DNA of 64,000 nt from Jejuia rubra. GTDB lineage: Bacteria > Bacteroidota > Bacteroidia > Flavobacteriales > Flavobacteriaceae. The stretch covers positions 124,001 to 188,000 of the forward strand of contig NZ_JBHULY010000005.1 in assembly GCF_042684665.1 (NCBI RefSeq). Direction: 5' to 3'. The notes below the pieces were generated by a model. It did no database searches. It saw only the letters and a program-made list of their open reading frames with translations, and was not told the DNA's origin. A program made the position numbers and the translations under genes. Below, one piece after another: positions 42,550 through 50,463 of this stretch (positions are counted from its first letter, which is position 1; each line of letters begins with the position of its first letter).

Positions 42550-42915
42550 ATGAATAGGAATATTATTAGACAAATTGTTGATATTCAGGCTCAGGCGGAA
42601 CGCTTGGTTAAGTCCAACGCGGAAATGACAGAGATTGAACAATTTGCCCAATATAATCGTGAAATCAAGTCATTCTTACTGAAAAATATCGACGATGGTT
42701 TTGTTTTAAACTTTGTGAAGGATATCCCTGATTTAGAAATTGAAGAAATTGAAACAAAAACTGGAATTATATCTGTTTTGTTAAGCCTTTTCGTGGGAGG
42801 AATTGCCCTCTATAATGAAAAACAGAAATCGCAGAAAGCATTAAAAATTGTCAGGGATATTCGTGGTAAATATGCTTCTGCAGAATTTATGCTAAAAAAT
42901 TATTTTTCCTCTTAA
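42550..42915 (+). CDS. Hypothetical protein with one membrane helix, downstream of metG
   Basis: A 121-residue protein that begins one base after the metG stop codon, so it is probably translated from the same mRNA. The first 60 residues are helical and charged (IVDIQAQAERLVKSNAEMTE), one hydrophobic segment follows (about 76-90, GIISVLLSLFVGGIALY), and the end is basic (EKQKSQKALKIVRDIRG). I do not recognise a family; the layout suggests a small membrane-attached coiled-coil protein. Confidence 0.65.
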   Translation: MNRNIIRQIVDIQAQAERLVKSNAEMTEIEQFAQYNREIKSFLLKNIDDGFVLNFVKDIPDLEIEEIETKTGIISVLLSLFVGGIALYNEKQKSQKALKIVRDIRGKYASAEFMLKNYFSS

Positions 42916-42949
42916 GTAATGTTTTGAAATGAGCTGAGACTAAGCTCCT

Positions 42950-43792
42950 ATGCAAAACACATTCACAGAGTTTTCTACCAATGCTATTCTTAAAATAGGT
43001 GATGAGGAGTTCCTCAAATCCTATAAAACAGCAAAACAGCCAGAGTTATACACATTTATTCGCACCACAAATTCAAAAGCTGAAATTATTGTGGATAGTA
43101 TTCCATATACTATTGAGCCTAACAGCATTTTAGCGTTAACAATCGTTCAGTTTTTCGAATTTATTTCGGGAGAAAATTTAGTGGTGTATCAGTTCAACAG
43201 AGAGTTTTATTGTATTAAGGACCACGATCAGGAAGTAAGTTGTGCCGGGTTGTTGTTCTTTGGAAATGCTCATATTCCAATTATTGAGTTAAATGAGAGG
43301 GAACTTAAAAAGTTGAATATTTTGCACGAGGTATTTTTGGACGAATTGGAAACTGAAGATACCATTCAAGCAGAAATGTTGCGGATGCTGATGGCGCGTT
43401 TTATCATCATCAGCACCCGTTTACTTAAAGCCAAAGAAGGTTTCGTTGAGACTACCAAAAATACAAAAATCGATTTATTACGTGAATTCAATATGCTGGT
43501 GGAATCATTTTTTAAAACTGAACACAGCGTGTCCTTTTACGCCGATAAACTCTTTAAATCGCCTAAAACGTTATCTAATACTTTTGCTAAATTAAATACC
43601 AGTCCGCTACAAATCATTCACGAACGTATTATTCTTGAAGCTAAACGGTTATTGATTTATACGGATAAAACCGCCAAGGAAATAGCTTATGATATTGGCT
43701 TTGACGATGCCTCACATTTAAGTCGATTATTTAAGAAGCATACTACTTTATCACCTTCAGACTTTAAAAAACAGCTTAAAAAAGTGTCTTGA
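42950..43792 (+). CDS. AraC family transcriptional regulator
   Basis: A 280-residue regulator. The C-terminal 100 residues hold both AraC helix-turn-helix motifs: SVSFYADKLFKSPKTLSNTF and AKEIAYDIGFDDASHLSRLF, then KKHTTLSPSDFKKQL, the standard end. The N-terminal 150 residues look like a cupin-type sensing domain with LVVYQFNREFYCI and LLFFGNAHIPIIEL strands. Downstream are two promoter units with matching direct-repeat boxes (43996-44064 and 44265-44333), which I infer to be its targets: a 58-residue protein and an AhpD-like protein. Confidence 0.93.
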   Translation: MQNTFTEFSTNAILKIGDEEFLKSYKTAKQPELYTFIRTTNSKAEIIVDSIPYTIEPNSILALTIVQFFEFISGENLVVYQFNREFYCIKDHDQEVSCAGLLFFGNAHIPIIELNERELKKLNILHEVFLDELETEDTIQAEMLRMLMARFIIISTRLLKAKEGFVETTKNTKIDLLREFNMLVESFFKTEHSVSFYADKLFKSPKTLSNTFAKLNTSPLQIIHERIILEAKRLLIYTDKTAKEIAYDIGFDDASHLSRLFKKHTTLSPSDFKKQLKKVS

Positions 43793-43816
43793 CTCATTGT
43801 TTTAGAGCATGAGTGT

Positions 43817-43848
43817 TTCCCTCTAGGGAGGGGACTAAGGGGTAGGTT
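43817..43848 (+). repeat. Dispersed palindromic repeat (family A), copy 5
   Basis: TTCCCTCTAGGGAGGGGACT followed by AAGGGGTAGG, 25 bp after the araC-type gene. It is in opposite orientation to the copy at 43941-43971, and together they enclose about 90 bp. Confidence 0.6.
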
Positions 43849-43940
43849 AACATTAGAATGCTTCATAATTCAAATTTATCTGAGAAAATCTAGACTAAGC
43901 GTAATCGGCTATAAAAAGTTTAAAGGGTAATTGAAGTTCC

Positions 43941-43971
43941 AAAACCCACCCCTAGCCCCTCCAAGGAGGGG
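43941..43971 (-). repeat. Dispersed palindromic repeat (family A), copy 6
   Basis: AAAACCCACCCCTAGCCCCT followed by CCAAGGAGGGG, the reverse complement of the element at 12949-12975 with near-complete identity. It lies 25 bp upstream of the first AraC-type box. Confidence 0.7.
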
Positions 43972-43995
43972 AATGCGCAACACACGAAATTATAA

Positions 43996-44064
43996 TTAGG
44001 GAAAAATTGACAACACCTAGGGCAATCTCACCATTTTATTGCTCTTCCTTTTGATTGATCTTTG
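43996..44064 (+). promoter_or_regulatory. Predicted activator-dependent promoter unit 1 (AraC boxes plus ATCTTTG)
   Basis: TTAGGGAAAAATTGACAA begins at 43996, a second TAGGGCAAT word begins 21 bp downstream of the first TAGGG (44018), and ATCTTTG stands at 44058-44064. The distance from GAAAAATTGACAA to ATCTTTG is 57 bp, exactly as in unit 2. The -7-like element lacks the leading T of TAnnTTTG, which fits a promoter needing an activator. Tandem boxes two helical turns apart are typical AraC-family sites. Confidence 0.6.
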
Positions 44065-44090
44065 CACTGTATAATTAAAACAACAAAGTC

Positions 44091-44267
44091 ATGAATTTAA
44101 AACATACATCTATTTTCAATTTAATTGAAATATTTAAAGGCAAAAGGAAAAGTATTGTAAATACAATTTCGCCAAAAACACATTGTGAGCAAAAGTATAT
44201 TCACGATTTCTATTGTGATGCTGAAATGCCCTATGTAGGAGGGGATTCTATAATTTCAAATAATTAG
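44091..44267 (+). CDS. 58-residue hypothetical protein
   Basis: Reads from ATG 44091 to TAG 44265-44267. The product has a basic, helical first half (FNLIEIFKGKRKSIV) and a second half with two Cys residues (THCEQKYIHDFYCDAEMPYV). It starts about 20 bp after the predicted start of transcription of regulatory unit 1, and its stop codon lies in the box of unit 2. That placement supports a real gene; no family is recognised. Confidence 0.5.
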   Translation: MNLKHTSIFNLIEIFKGKRKSIVNTISPKTHCEQKYIHDFYCDAEMPYVGGDSIISNN

Positions 44268-44333
44268 GGGAAAAATTGACAATATAAAAGGAAATGGTTA
44301 CATGGTTTAGGGTTATAAACAACCGCATCTTTG
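44265..44333 (+). promoter_or_regulatory. Predicted activator-dependent promoter unit 2
   Basis: TTAGGGGAAAAATTGACAAT starts at 44264, with a weaker second box AAAGGAAAT at the position equivalent to TAGGGCAAT of unit 1, and ATCTTTG at 44327-44333. The spacing of 57 bp is identical to unit 1 although the intervening bases differ. It lies 57 bp before the start of the AhpD-like gene. Confidence 0.6.
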
Positions 44334-44389
44334 TACCATCAATTAATAGCAATAAAAAAATAAACAATAACAATTTAAAATTTAGAACA

Positions 44390-44938
44390 ATGAGCACATT
44401 TAATGTACCAACAAGAGATCAAGTAAGTGAAAACAATCAAGCAATTTTTGACAATCTTAATAAGGCTTTAGGTTTTGTGCCTAACCTATATGCAACGTAT
44501 GCGCATAGTGATACGGCTTTAGAAAACTACCTAAACTTTTCAAACGCAAAAACATCTTTATCTGCCAAAGAAAAAGAGGTAGTGAACTTAGCAGTAAGTG
44601 AAGTGAACAACTGTATTTACTGTTTGTCAGCCCACACAGCTATTGGAAAAATGAACGGGTTTACTGATGCGCAAATTTTGGAACTTAGAGATGGAGAGGC
44701 ATCTTTTAACATCAAATTGGATGCTTTAGCGAGATTAGCTAAAAACGTTACCGAAAACAGAGGTAGAACAGATGCTGAGGTTTTGGAAAATTTCTTTAAC
44801 GCTGGATATACCAAAGGAAATTTGATTGATGTAATTTCTTTGGTCGGTGATAAAACGATTTCAAATTACATCCATAGTACGACACAAATCCCTGTTGACT
44901 TTCCGGTAGCACAACCTTTGGAAGGCCAATTAGTTTAA
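44390..44938 (+). CDS. Carboxymuconolactone decarboxylase (AhpD-like) family protein
   Basis: A 182-residue AhpD-type redox protein. The motif NNCIYCLSAHTAIGKMNGFT (C-x2-C-x3-H) is at about residues 79-98, and the N-terminal GFVPNLYATYAHSDTALENY is typical of the family. The ATG at 44390 gives MSTFNVPTRD; the 32 upstream in-frame codons cover promoter unit 2 and are not protein-like. It is probably activated by the AraC regulator upstream. Together with the cupredoxin and ferritin that follow, it suggests a redox/metal response region. Confidence 0.92.
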   Translation: MSTFNVPTRDQVSENNQAIFDNLNKALGFVPNLYATYAHSDTALENYLNFSNAKTSLSAKEKEVVNLAVSEVNNCIYCLSAHTAIGKMNGFTDAQILELRDGEASFNIKLDALARLAKNVTENRGRTDAEVLENFFNAGYTKGNLIDVISLVGDKTISNYIHSTTQIPVDFPVAQPLEGQLV

Positions 44939-44954
44939 TAATAAAAAACAATCA

Positions 44955-45076
44955 GGGGTTCCTGCGTTAAGGATTGAACGCTCTGTTTGAGCTCCTCGCA
45001 GAGAGCGAGTAGTGAAAGCCTGCCCCGAGGACGAAGGGTTCTTTATCGAACGAACTCACCATCGAGGGGAACGCCC
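44955..45076 (+). ncRNA. Structured element resembling the Flavo-1 RNA motif, copy B
   Basis: Outer arms GGGGTTCC and GGGAACGCCC pair; the inner words GGATTGAACGCT (44971-44982) and GAGTAGTGAAAGCC (45007-45020) are identical to those in copy A at 12943-13083. The distance between the words differs (a variable hairpin TCTGTTTGAGCTCCTCGCAGAGA lies between, split here as CTCTG/CAGAG arms). It lies between the AhpD-like gene and the cupredoxin gene, same strand, ending 36 bp before the cupredoxin ATG. Confidence 0.55.
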
Positions 45077-45112
45077 AAAAAATAATAATCAAAAATTTAA
45101 AATTAGAAAACA

Positions 45113-45499
45113 ATGAAAAAAGTAGTAGCAATTTTAGTAGTAGCATTAGGTTTTGCGTTAAATGGAAACGCACAGGACAAAATGATGAAAGACAACGTGA
45201 AAACCATTGCGTTGGAGCAAACAGCGGGAGAGTTTACCCAAAAATCGGTAACGGTTTCGGAAGGGACATACATCTTTTCAGTATCGAACAACCATGTTGG
45301 GAAAGACGTAGGTTTAGTTTTAGTGCCAAAAGGGAAGGATGCCAGCAAGCCTGAAAACCATATAGCAACGGCTTATGTAACAAGCGTGGTGAAAGATGGT
45401 GAAGTGGAAACGTCGAAAGCCACTAAATTAACAAAGGGAGAGTATGTTTACTTCTGTCCGCTAAACCCAACGCCACAATACACGCTTACCGTTCAGTAA
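45113..45499 (+). CDS. Secreted cupredoxin-like protein
   Basis: A 128-residue exported protein. The signal peptide (residues 1-20, KKVVAILVVALGFALNGNAQ) is followed by a plastocyanin-type beta sandwich. The N-terminal copper His could be NNHVG at about 61, and Cys in GEYVYFCPLNPTPQYTLTVQ at about 114, but the usual C-terminal His and Met after that Cys are missing (P-L-N-P-T-P-Q). It may therefore bind copper differently or not at all. It is transcribed after the structured element at 44955-45076, with a terminator at 45524-45557. Confidence 0.8.
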   Translation: MKKVVAILVVALGFALNGNAQDKMMKDNVKTIALEQTAGEFTQKSVTVSEGTYIFSVSNNHVGKDVGLVLVPKGKDASKPENHIATAYVTSVVKDGEVETSKATKLTKGEYVYFCPLNPTPQYTLTVQ

Positions 45500-45523
45500 A
45501 GTAACGTTTGATTAATAGTTGAG

Positions 45524-45557
45524 AAAGGTTATTCTAATCAATGGATAACCTTTTTTT
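45524..45557 (+). terminator. Terminator of the cupredoxin-like gene
   Basis: AAAGGTTAT and ATAACCTTT pair around a 12-base loop and are followed by more T, 25 bp after the stop codon. Confidence 0.8.
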
Positions 45558-45615
45558 ATGGATTGTATTTAATAGAGCCAAAGGAAATTTTTAACTTTAC
45601 AAAAAACAGAAAATT

Positions 45616-46134
45616 ATGTTATCAAAAACTATAGAAGAAGCTTTAAATAATCAAATAAGGGTAGAGGCAGAGTCCTCTCAAATCTATTTGGCCATGGCCT
45701 GTTGGGCTGAGGTTAAGGGACTAGAAGGTGTTGCAAATTTTATGTATGCGCAAAGCGATGAAGAACGCGAACACATGTTGAAATTGGTAAAGTTTGTCAA
45801 CGAACGAGGCGGGCATGCTAAAATCTCGCAACTGAAGGCGCCTAATGTAACCTTCAAATCCTTTAAGGAGATGTTTGAAAAACTGTTTGACCATGAAGTG
45901 TTTGTGTCTCAAAGCATCAACGAATTAGTGCATATTAGCCTTGAGGAAAAGGACTATGCTACCCATAACTTTTTGCAGTGGTATGTAGCTGAGCAGATAG
46001 AGGAAGAAGCCGTGGCACGAACTATTTTAGATAAGATTAATATGATTGGGGATGACAAGGGCGGTTTGTATTTGTTTGATAGAGATATTGAAAACTTAAC
46101 CGTTACAACGGCCGCAATTGACAATCCAGAGTAA
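45616..46134 (+). CDS. ftnA: Ferritin (non-heme, bacterial FtnA type)
   Basis: A 172-residue iron-storage protein of the four-helix ferritin fold. Diiron ferroxidase ligands: Glu in RVEAESSQIYLAMACWAE (about residues 15-32), E-x2-H in DEEREHMLKLVKFV (about 49-62) and the later Glu pair in HNFLQWYVAEQIEEE (about 116-130). Length is typical of bacterial ferritins. Probably transcribed alone; a near-consensus TAACTTTA lies 20 bp before the ATG. Confidence 0.96.
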   Translation: MLSKTIEEALNNQIRVEAESSQIYLAMACWAEVKGLEGVANFMYAQSDEEREHMLKLVKFVNERGGHAKISQLKAPNVTFKSFKEMFEKLFDHEVFVSQSINELVHISLEEKDYATHNFLQWYVAEQIEEEAVARTILDKINMIGDDKGGLYLFDRDIENLTVTTAAIDNPE

Positions 46135-46179
46135 TTTTAACATTTAATCTTATTTAGATTTAATAAAAATAAGCTATTT

Positions 46180-46217
46180 TTGCCCACAGATTTAGTAACT
46201 GATTTCTGTGGGCAAAA
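46180..46217. repeat. Inverted repeat enclosing the start of the Cys-rich small gene
   Basis: TTTTTGCCCACAGA and TCTGTGGGCAAAAA form a 14-bp perfect stem with a 14-base loop. Because T precedes and A follows the stem on both strands, it is not a normal terminator. The probable GTG start codon at 46208 is within the right arm, so an RNA hairpin would hide it. Confidence 0.65.
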
Positions 46218-46372
46218 AAAAGAAACAAAAGAAAGCAATTAAAAAACTTAGAAAGTTAGGTGTTGACCTTCCTGAAAAAGTGAAAAGTAGTTGCTGTAAA
46301 AAGTTTAAAAAGGGCGAAAATAAACGCTGTAAAAAATGCCCATGCTACGATTTAATTAAGAAAGTGGCTTAA
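46208..46372 (+). CDS. Small basic Cys-rich protein (54 residues), possible metal-binding knuckle
   Basis: Reads from GTG 46208 to TAA 46370-46372; stops close the frame just upstream, so CTG or ATT codons are the only other starts. The N-terminal half is Lys-rich (GKKKKQKKAIKKLRKLGVD). The C-terminal half has a C-C ... C-x2-C-x-C pattern (SSCCKKF, then RCKKCPCYD), which could bind zinc or another metal. It follows ferritin and overlaps the convergent lipoprotein gene by 4 bp. Family not recognised. Confidence 0.5.
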   Translation: MGKKKKQKKAIKKLRKLGVDLPEKVKSSCCKKFKKGENKRCKKCPCYDLIKKVA

Positions 46373-46836
46373 TATTCTCCTGGCAACCGGGTTGAATGCA
46401 ACATTTCCAATTTCCAGATATTGTCTTGCTTAACGGCTATCAAACTTTCCAGCCATTGCGCTTTTAGGATTAGAGTGTCTTTTTTGAGGGTGGCATAATT
46501 GTGATAGGCCATCCATATTCGGTTACCTTCCCTTTTGGATTTGAAAAAATCAAAAGTATTAATGCGTGTAAAGCCAGGGTCATTTTGCCGGTATCTATGG
46601 CACCAATTGACAATGCTGTCATTTGTCCAAACTTCACCATGTTCTAAAAGAACAAAATCCTCAGTATGATATTTCGAAATTTGAGTTTCATCCTGATTAC
46701 TCCACACGTCGTCAAAAACCCCTTGCACCAATTGCTCAACGGCTTTAAAATCTTGGGTATTGTCAATTTTTTTATTGATTTCGTCACAACCCAAAAAAAA
46801 CCAAAATGCTAAAAATAAAAGGTTAAAGTATTTCAT
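46369..46836 (-). CDS. Lipoprotein with an NTF2/SnoaL-like domain
   Basis: A 155-residue protein. The start MKYFNLLFLAFWFFLGC is a lipoprotein signal with Cys at position 17 (F-L-G-C). The mature part fits the NTF2-like alpha+beta barrel: VEQLVQGVFDDVWSNQDETQ helices, YHTEDFVLLEHGEVWTND, then strands RIWMAYHNYATLKKDTLI and WLESLIAVKQDNIWKLEMLH, a typical SnoaL-like or DUF4440 end. Function unknown; probably binds or hydrolyses a small ligand in the periplasm. Two codons upstream, another ATG (46842) is possible. Confidence 0.82.
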   Translation of the reverse strand: MKYFNLLFLAFWFFLGCDEINKKIDNTQDFKAVEQLVQGVFDDVWSNQDETQISKYHTEDFVLLEHGEVWTNDSIVNWCHRYRQNDPGFTRINTFDFFKSKREGNRIWMAYHNYATLKKDTLILKAQWLESLIAVKQDNIWKLEMLHSTRLPGEY

Positions 46837-47162
46837 GCTCAAAAACTTTAATGAATAAAAAGAGCCTTGGTCAGACCCATAATTCTGTTAAAGCTTTAAG
46901 TTAATAAGATATTTTCAATTTATTCCAATCCCATCTTAAATTCGTTAACTAAGTCGCTAAGTTCAGCACGCTTGGTAGCAATATGTCGATGACCTCCTCC
47001 TGTCTCTTGGAATATTCCAAAGCGGGTGAGCTACCTAAAAAGATTTTGGGGAGTCACTCACCGCATGCAAAATAAAATTGGTAGTGAAGCTCCCTTGTGT
47101 TACTTGTGTGGAGCTAGAATGCTTGGATGAGCGATTCCAACAGAATTCCCTATCTTGGTTTA
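46837..47162. other. Intergenic stretch between divergent lipoprotein genes
   Basis: The 326 bp contain a 33-codon open stretch on the minus strand (about 46920-47018) ending in TKRAELSDLVNEFKMGLE, which looks like the C-terminal tail of a longer lost protein, but I cannot name it. The remainder has imperfect repeats of GAGCT and CACTC words and no clear promoter. Confidence 0.4.
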
Positions 47163-50100
47163 ATGGATTTTAGAAAAGGTTTTTGTGCTTTTAAAATGGG
47201 ATTAAGTGTTCTCCTCCTTTGGAGTGCTTTTGGCTGTTCAGATGAGGTTGAAAAGCCTTTTGACGACGGGAAGAACACCAAGTTCACGGCTATCCCAGCA
47301 AGTCATTCCAATATTCATTTTGAAAATAAAGTCGAAGAAACGCCAGAGTTCAATTTCTTGAATTACAGCTACATTTATAATGGCGGAGGTGTCGGGGTTG
47401 GCGATATTAATAATGACGGACTTGAGGATATTTATTTTACTTCAAATCAAAAATCGAATAAATTATATTTAAATAAGGGCAATTTTGTTTTCGAGGATAT
47501 TACAGAATCTGCTGGAGTTGAAGATAAGGAAGGTTGGTCAACTGGCGTAACTATGGTAGATATAAACAATGACGGTTGGCTGGATATTTATGTTTGTAAA
47601 TCTGCATCCGTTCAAAACAGAAAGGCGCGACAAAATAAGCTGTTCGTCAATCAAAAAAATAATACATTTAAAGAACAGGCACTTGCCTATGGGCTTAAAG
47701 AAAATGGATTTTCCACCCAAGCCTATTTTTTTGACTCCGATAAGGATGGCGACCTGGACATGTATTTGCTCAACCACAGTTTGGAACCTAAATTACAAAT
47801 CTTACTTGATCCTCAGCTACAAACCCGATTCACCAAAGACGATTTGGACCGTTTGTTTAGAAATGACAATGGCAAATATGTGGATGTTTCAAAAGAAGCG
47901 GGCATTCAAAAGAAAGCTTGGGGGCTAAGTGCATCCGTTGGGGATTTCAACAATGATGGTTGGCCGGATATCTACGTGGCCAATGATTTTCTGGAGCCCG
48001 ATTTTCTATTTATCAATAATCAAGACGGCACTTTTGCAGATGACATCCTAAAGCGTTTCAAGCATATTTCCAACAATAGTATGGGGTCTGACTTTGCTGA
48101 TATTAATAATGATTTATTGCCGGATTTGGTGGTTTTGGATATGCTGGCGGCCGATAGAAAACGTGGCAAGGAAAATATGGCCACAATGAGTACGGCCAAG
48201 TTCAACCGCATGGTAAAGCGGGGCTGGCATCACCAATACATGTCTAATATGTTGCAGTTGAATGATGGTAATGGTACATTTAGTGAGATTGGCCAGTTTT
48301 CGGGTATAGCTAAAACCGATTGGAGCTGGGCGGCGCTGTTGGCCGATTTTGATAACGATGGGTTTAACGATCTTTTTGTTTCCAATGGCATCGCAAAGGA
48401 TATTGCTAATCAGGATTTTAGACATGAAATGCGTAAAAACCTATCTCGGCATGATGAAAAGAAAAATTTAGAGTTGGCCTTACAATTGATACCCTCTGCT
48501 AAATTATCTAATTATCTGTTTTTAAATAATGGGGATTACACTTTTAAGGACGTATCACAGGATTTTGGCTTTCATGCAAAGATCAATTCAAATGGCGCGG
48601 CATATGCGGATTTTGATAACGATGGGGATTTGGATTTGGTGCTTAATAATCAATCCGATAAAGCATCTATTTACAGAAATAATAGCCAAGCGAATTACAT
48701 AGAATTAAGTTTTGTTGGGCCTAAAAAGAATAAAAAAGCCATCGGAACAAAAGTATTTTTATATGCTGATAGTTTGCAACAGACCAAAACGGTATATCCT
48801 GTAAGAGGCTACCAATCATCCGTGACGTATGATTTGACTTTTGGATTGGGTGAAAATGAAAAGGTGGATAGTCTAAAAGTGGTTTGGCCAGATGGGAGGG
48901 TCCAGGTTATGGAGAATTTAAAGTCGAACCAACATATTGGAATATTTTATAACAATGCTCAAGAATCAAATGTACCAATGAACCAAAAATCACCTGGTTT
49001 TGAAGAAATACCTTCATCTAATTTCGGTATTAATTATAAACATGAAAAAGTTAAGTTTAACGATTTCAATATGCAGGTACTATTGCCTCAAAAGCAGTCC
49101 ACAATTGACAATGCGTTAGCCGTGGCCGACGTAAACAATGATGGTTTGGATGATATTTTTGTTGGAAACACCTCGGGGTTTCCTGCCCAACTTTATCTTC
49201 AAGAATCTTCGGGAATATTTTCCTTAACAAATCAGTCCGTTTTCCAAAAGGATAAAATCTATAATGACAACAATGCAAAGTTTTTTGACTGCGATAATGA
49301 TGGCGATTTGGATTTGTATGTGGCTTCCGGGAATTATAGCCTTTCAGAAAATAACGAATTGTTGCAAGACCGATTGTACCTTAATAACGGCCACGGTATT
49401 TTTTCAAGAGGCCGTCTTCCAAAACTGTTAAGTGTTACCAAAGCTATCGCTATTACCGATTTTGATCAAGATGGAGACAAGGATGTTTTTGTTGGAGGAC
49501 GTGTTATCTCGGGGAAATATCCTCAAGCGCCTGAATCATTTTTGCTGGAAAACAAAAACGGCACGTTTATAAATGCAACGGACAAAAAAGCTAAGGGCCT
49601 AAAACATATTGGGATGGTAAATGACGCCATATTTTCGGATTATGATATGGATGGAGATGCTGATTTAATAGTTGTTGGAGAATGGATGCCCGTAACCGTT
49701 TTTGAAAACGAAAAAGGACTTTATTCTAAAAAAGAGTTGAGCTCGAATAAAAAGACAGGTTGGTTTCAAAGTATCAGGGCTATAGATTTTGATGCCGATG
49801 GTGATGATGATTATTTTTTAGGCAATATTGGAGAAAACAATAAATTCCATCCCACCGAAAATTCGCCATTGCATATTTATGCCAATTATTTTGATGACAA
49901 TGAAAGCTACGATTTTGCTTTGACCAAATCTTATAATGGCAATCTATTCCCCATTAGGGGAAAAGAATGTTCCACCGAGCAGACTCCATTTTTGAAGGAT
50001 AAAATATCAACTTATAAAGGCTTTGCCAATTCCAGTATCTCTGAAATTTATGGGCAGAATGCTATTGATAAAGCTTTGCACTTAACGGCTACAACATTTA

Positions 50101-50453
50101 GCTCGTATTTTATTATGAATAAAGGAAAAGCAGGTTTAGAATTTAAGAGATTGCCCCATGTAGCTCAATTTGGGCCAACATTGGATTTTGAATTTATAGA
50201 TACGGATAGTGACGGAATATTTGAAGTTTTGGGCATGGGTACATTGTATGACGCTGAGGTTGAAACCATCCGTTATGATGGCTCAAAAGGATTTATTCTA
50301 AAGGCATTTGAAGGAGAAGAGACGTTTGAAGTATTACATTCTTCAATTTCCAATGCTGAAGTAAAGCAAACTTCTAAAATAACTATAGGAGGACAACAAT
50401 ATTTAATTGTACTGGTTGCCGGAGAAGAGCTGAGGTTTTTAAGAATACATTAA
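47163..50453 (+). CDS. FG-GAP/VCBS repeat lipoprotein with ASPIC/UnbV domain
   Basis: A surface-type protein of about 1096 residues. The start at 47163 gives MDFRKGFCAFKMGLSVLLLW with lipobox SAFGC; an upstream ATG (47127) would make the signal too long. It consists of two rows of FG-GAP beta-propeller repeats with calcium loops such as DINNDGLEDIYF, DFNNDGWPDIYVAN, DFDNDGDLDLVLNN and DFDQDGDKDVFVGG, separated by an ASPIC_UnbV domain (about residues 510-590, GPKKNKKAIGTKVFLYADSL). In Bacteroidota such proteins often accompany SusC/SusD pairs; here none is present, and the gene converges on the exosortase cluster. Confidence 0.93.
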   Translation: MDFRKGFCAFKMGLSVLLLWSAFGCSDEVEKPFDDGKNTKFTAIPASHSNIHFENKVEETPEFNFLNYSYIYNGGGVGVGDINNDGLEDIYFTSNQKSNKLYLNKGNFVFEDITESAGVEDKEGWSTGVTMVDINNDGWLDIYVCKSASVQNRKARQNKLFVNQKNNTFKEQALAYGLKENGFSTQAYFFDSDKDGDLDMYLLNHSLEPKLQILLDPQLQTRFTKDDLDRLFRNDNGKYVDVSKEAGIQKKAWGLSASVGDFNNDGWPDIYVANDFLEPDFLFINNQDGTFADDILKRFKHISNNSMGSDFADINNDLLPDLVVLDMLAADRKRGKENMATMSTAKFNRMVKRGWHHQYMSNMLQLNDGNGTFSEIGQFSGIAKTDWSWAALLADFDNDGFNDLFVSNGIAKDIANQDFRHEMRKNLSRHDEKKNLELALQLIPSAKLSNYLFLNNGDYTFKDVSQDFGFHAKINSNGAAYADFDNDGDLDLVLNNQSDKASIYRNNSQANYIELSFVGPKKNKKAIGTKVFLYADSLQQTKTVYPVRGYQSSVTYDLTFGLGENEKVDSLKVVWPDGRVQVMENLKSNQHIGIFYNNAQESNVPMNQKSPGFEEIPSSNFGINYKHEKVKFNDFNMQVLLPQKQSTIDNALAVADVNNDGLDDIFVGNTSGFPAQLYLQESSGIFSLTNQSVFQKDKIYNDNNAKFFDCDNDGDLDLYVASGNYSLSENNELLQDRLYLNNGHGIFSRGRLPKLLSVTKAIAITDFDQDGDKDVFVGGRVISGKYPQAPESFLLENKNGTFINATDKKAKGLKHIGMVNDAIFSDYDMDGDADLIVVGEWMPVTVFENEKGLYSKKELSSNKKTGWFQSIRAIDFDADGDDDYFLGNIGENNKFHPTENSPLHIYANYFDDNESYDFALTKSYNGNLFPIRGKECSTEQTPFLKDKISTYKGFANSSISEIYGQNAIDKALHLTATTFSSYFIMNKGKAGLEFKRLPHVAQFGPTLDFEFIDTDSDGIFEVLGMGTLYDAEVETIRYDGSKGFILKAFEGEETFEVLHSSISNAEVKQTSKITIGGQQYLIVLVAGEELRFLRIH

Positions 50454-50463
50454 TAATTCCAAG

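Noticed and set aside
44294..44389. 32-codon upstream extension of the AhpD-like frame
   Set aside because: It spans the predicted promoter unit, is Asn/Lys-rich and not protein-like, while the ATG at 44390 gives the normal family start.
46920..47018. Minus-strand 33-codon fragment with a protein-like tail (TKRAELSDLVNEFKMGLE)
   Set aside because: Too short to assign; noted only in the intergenic description because no start, domain or homologue can be supported.
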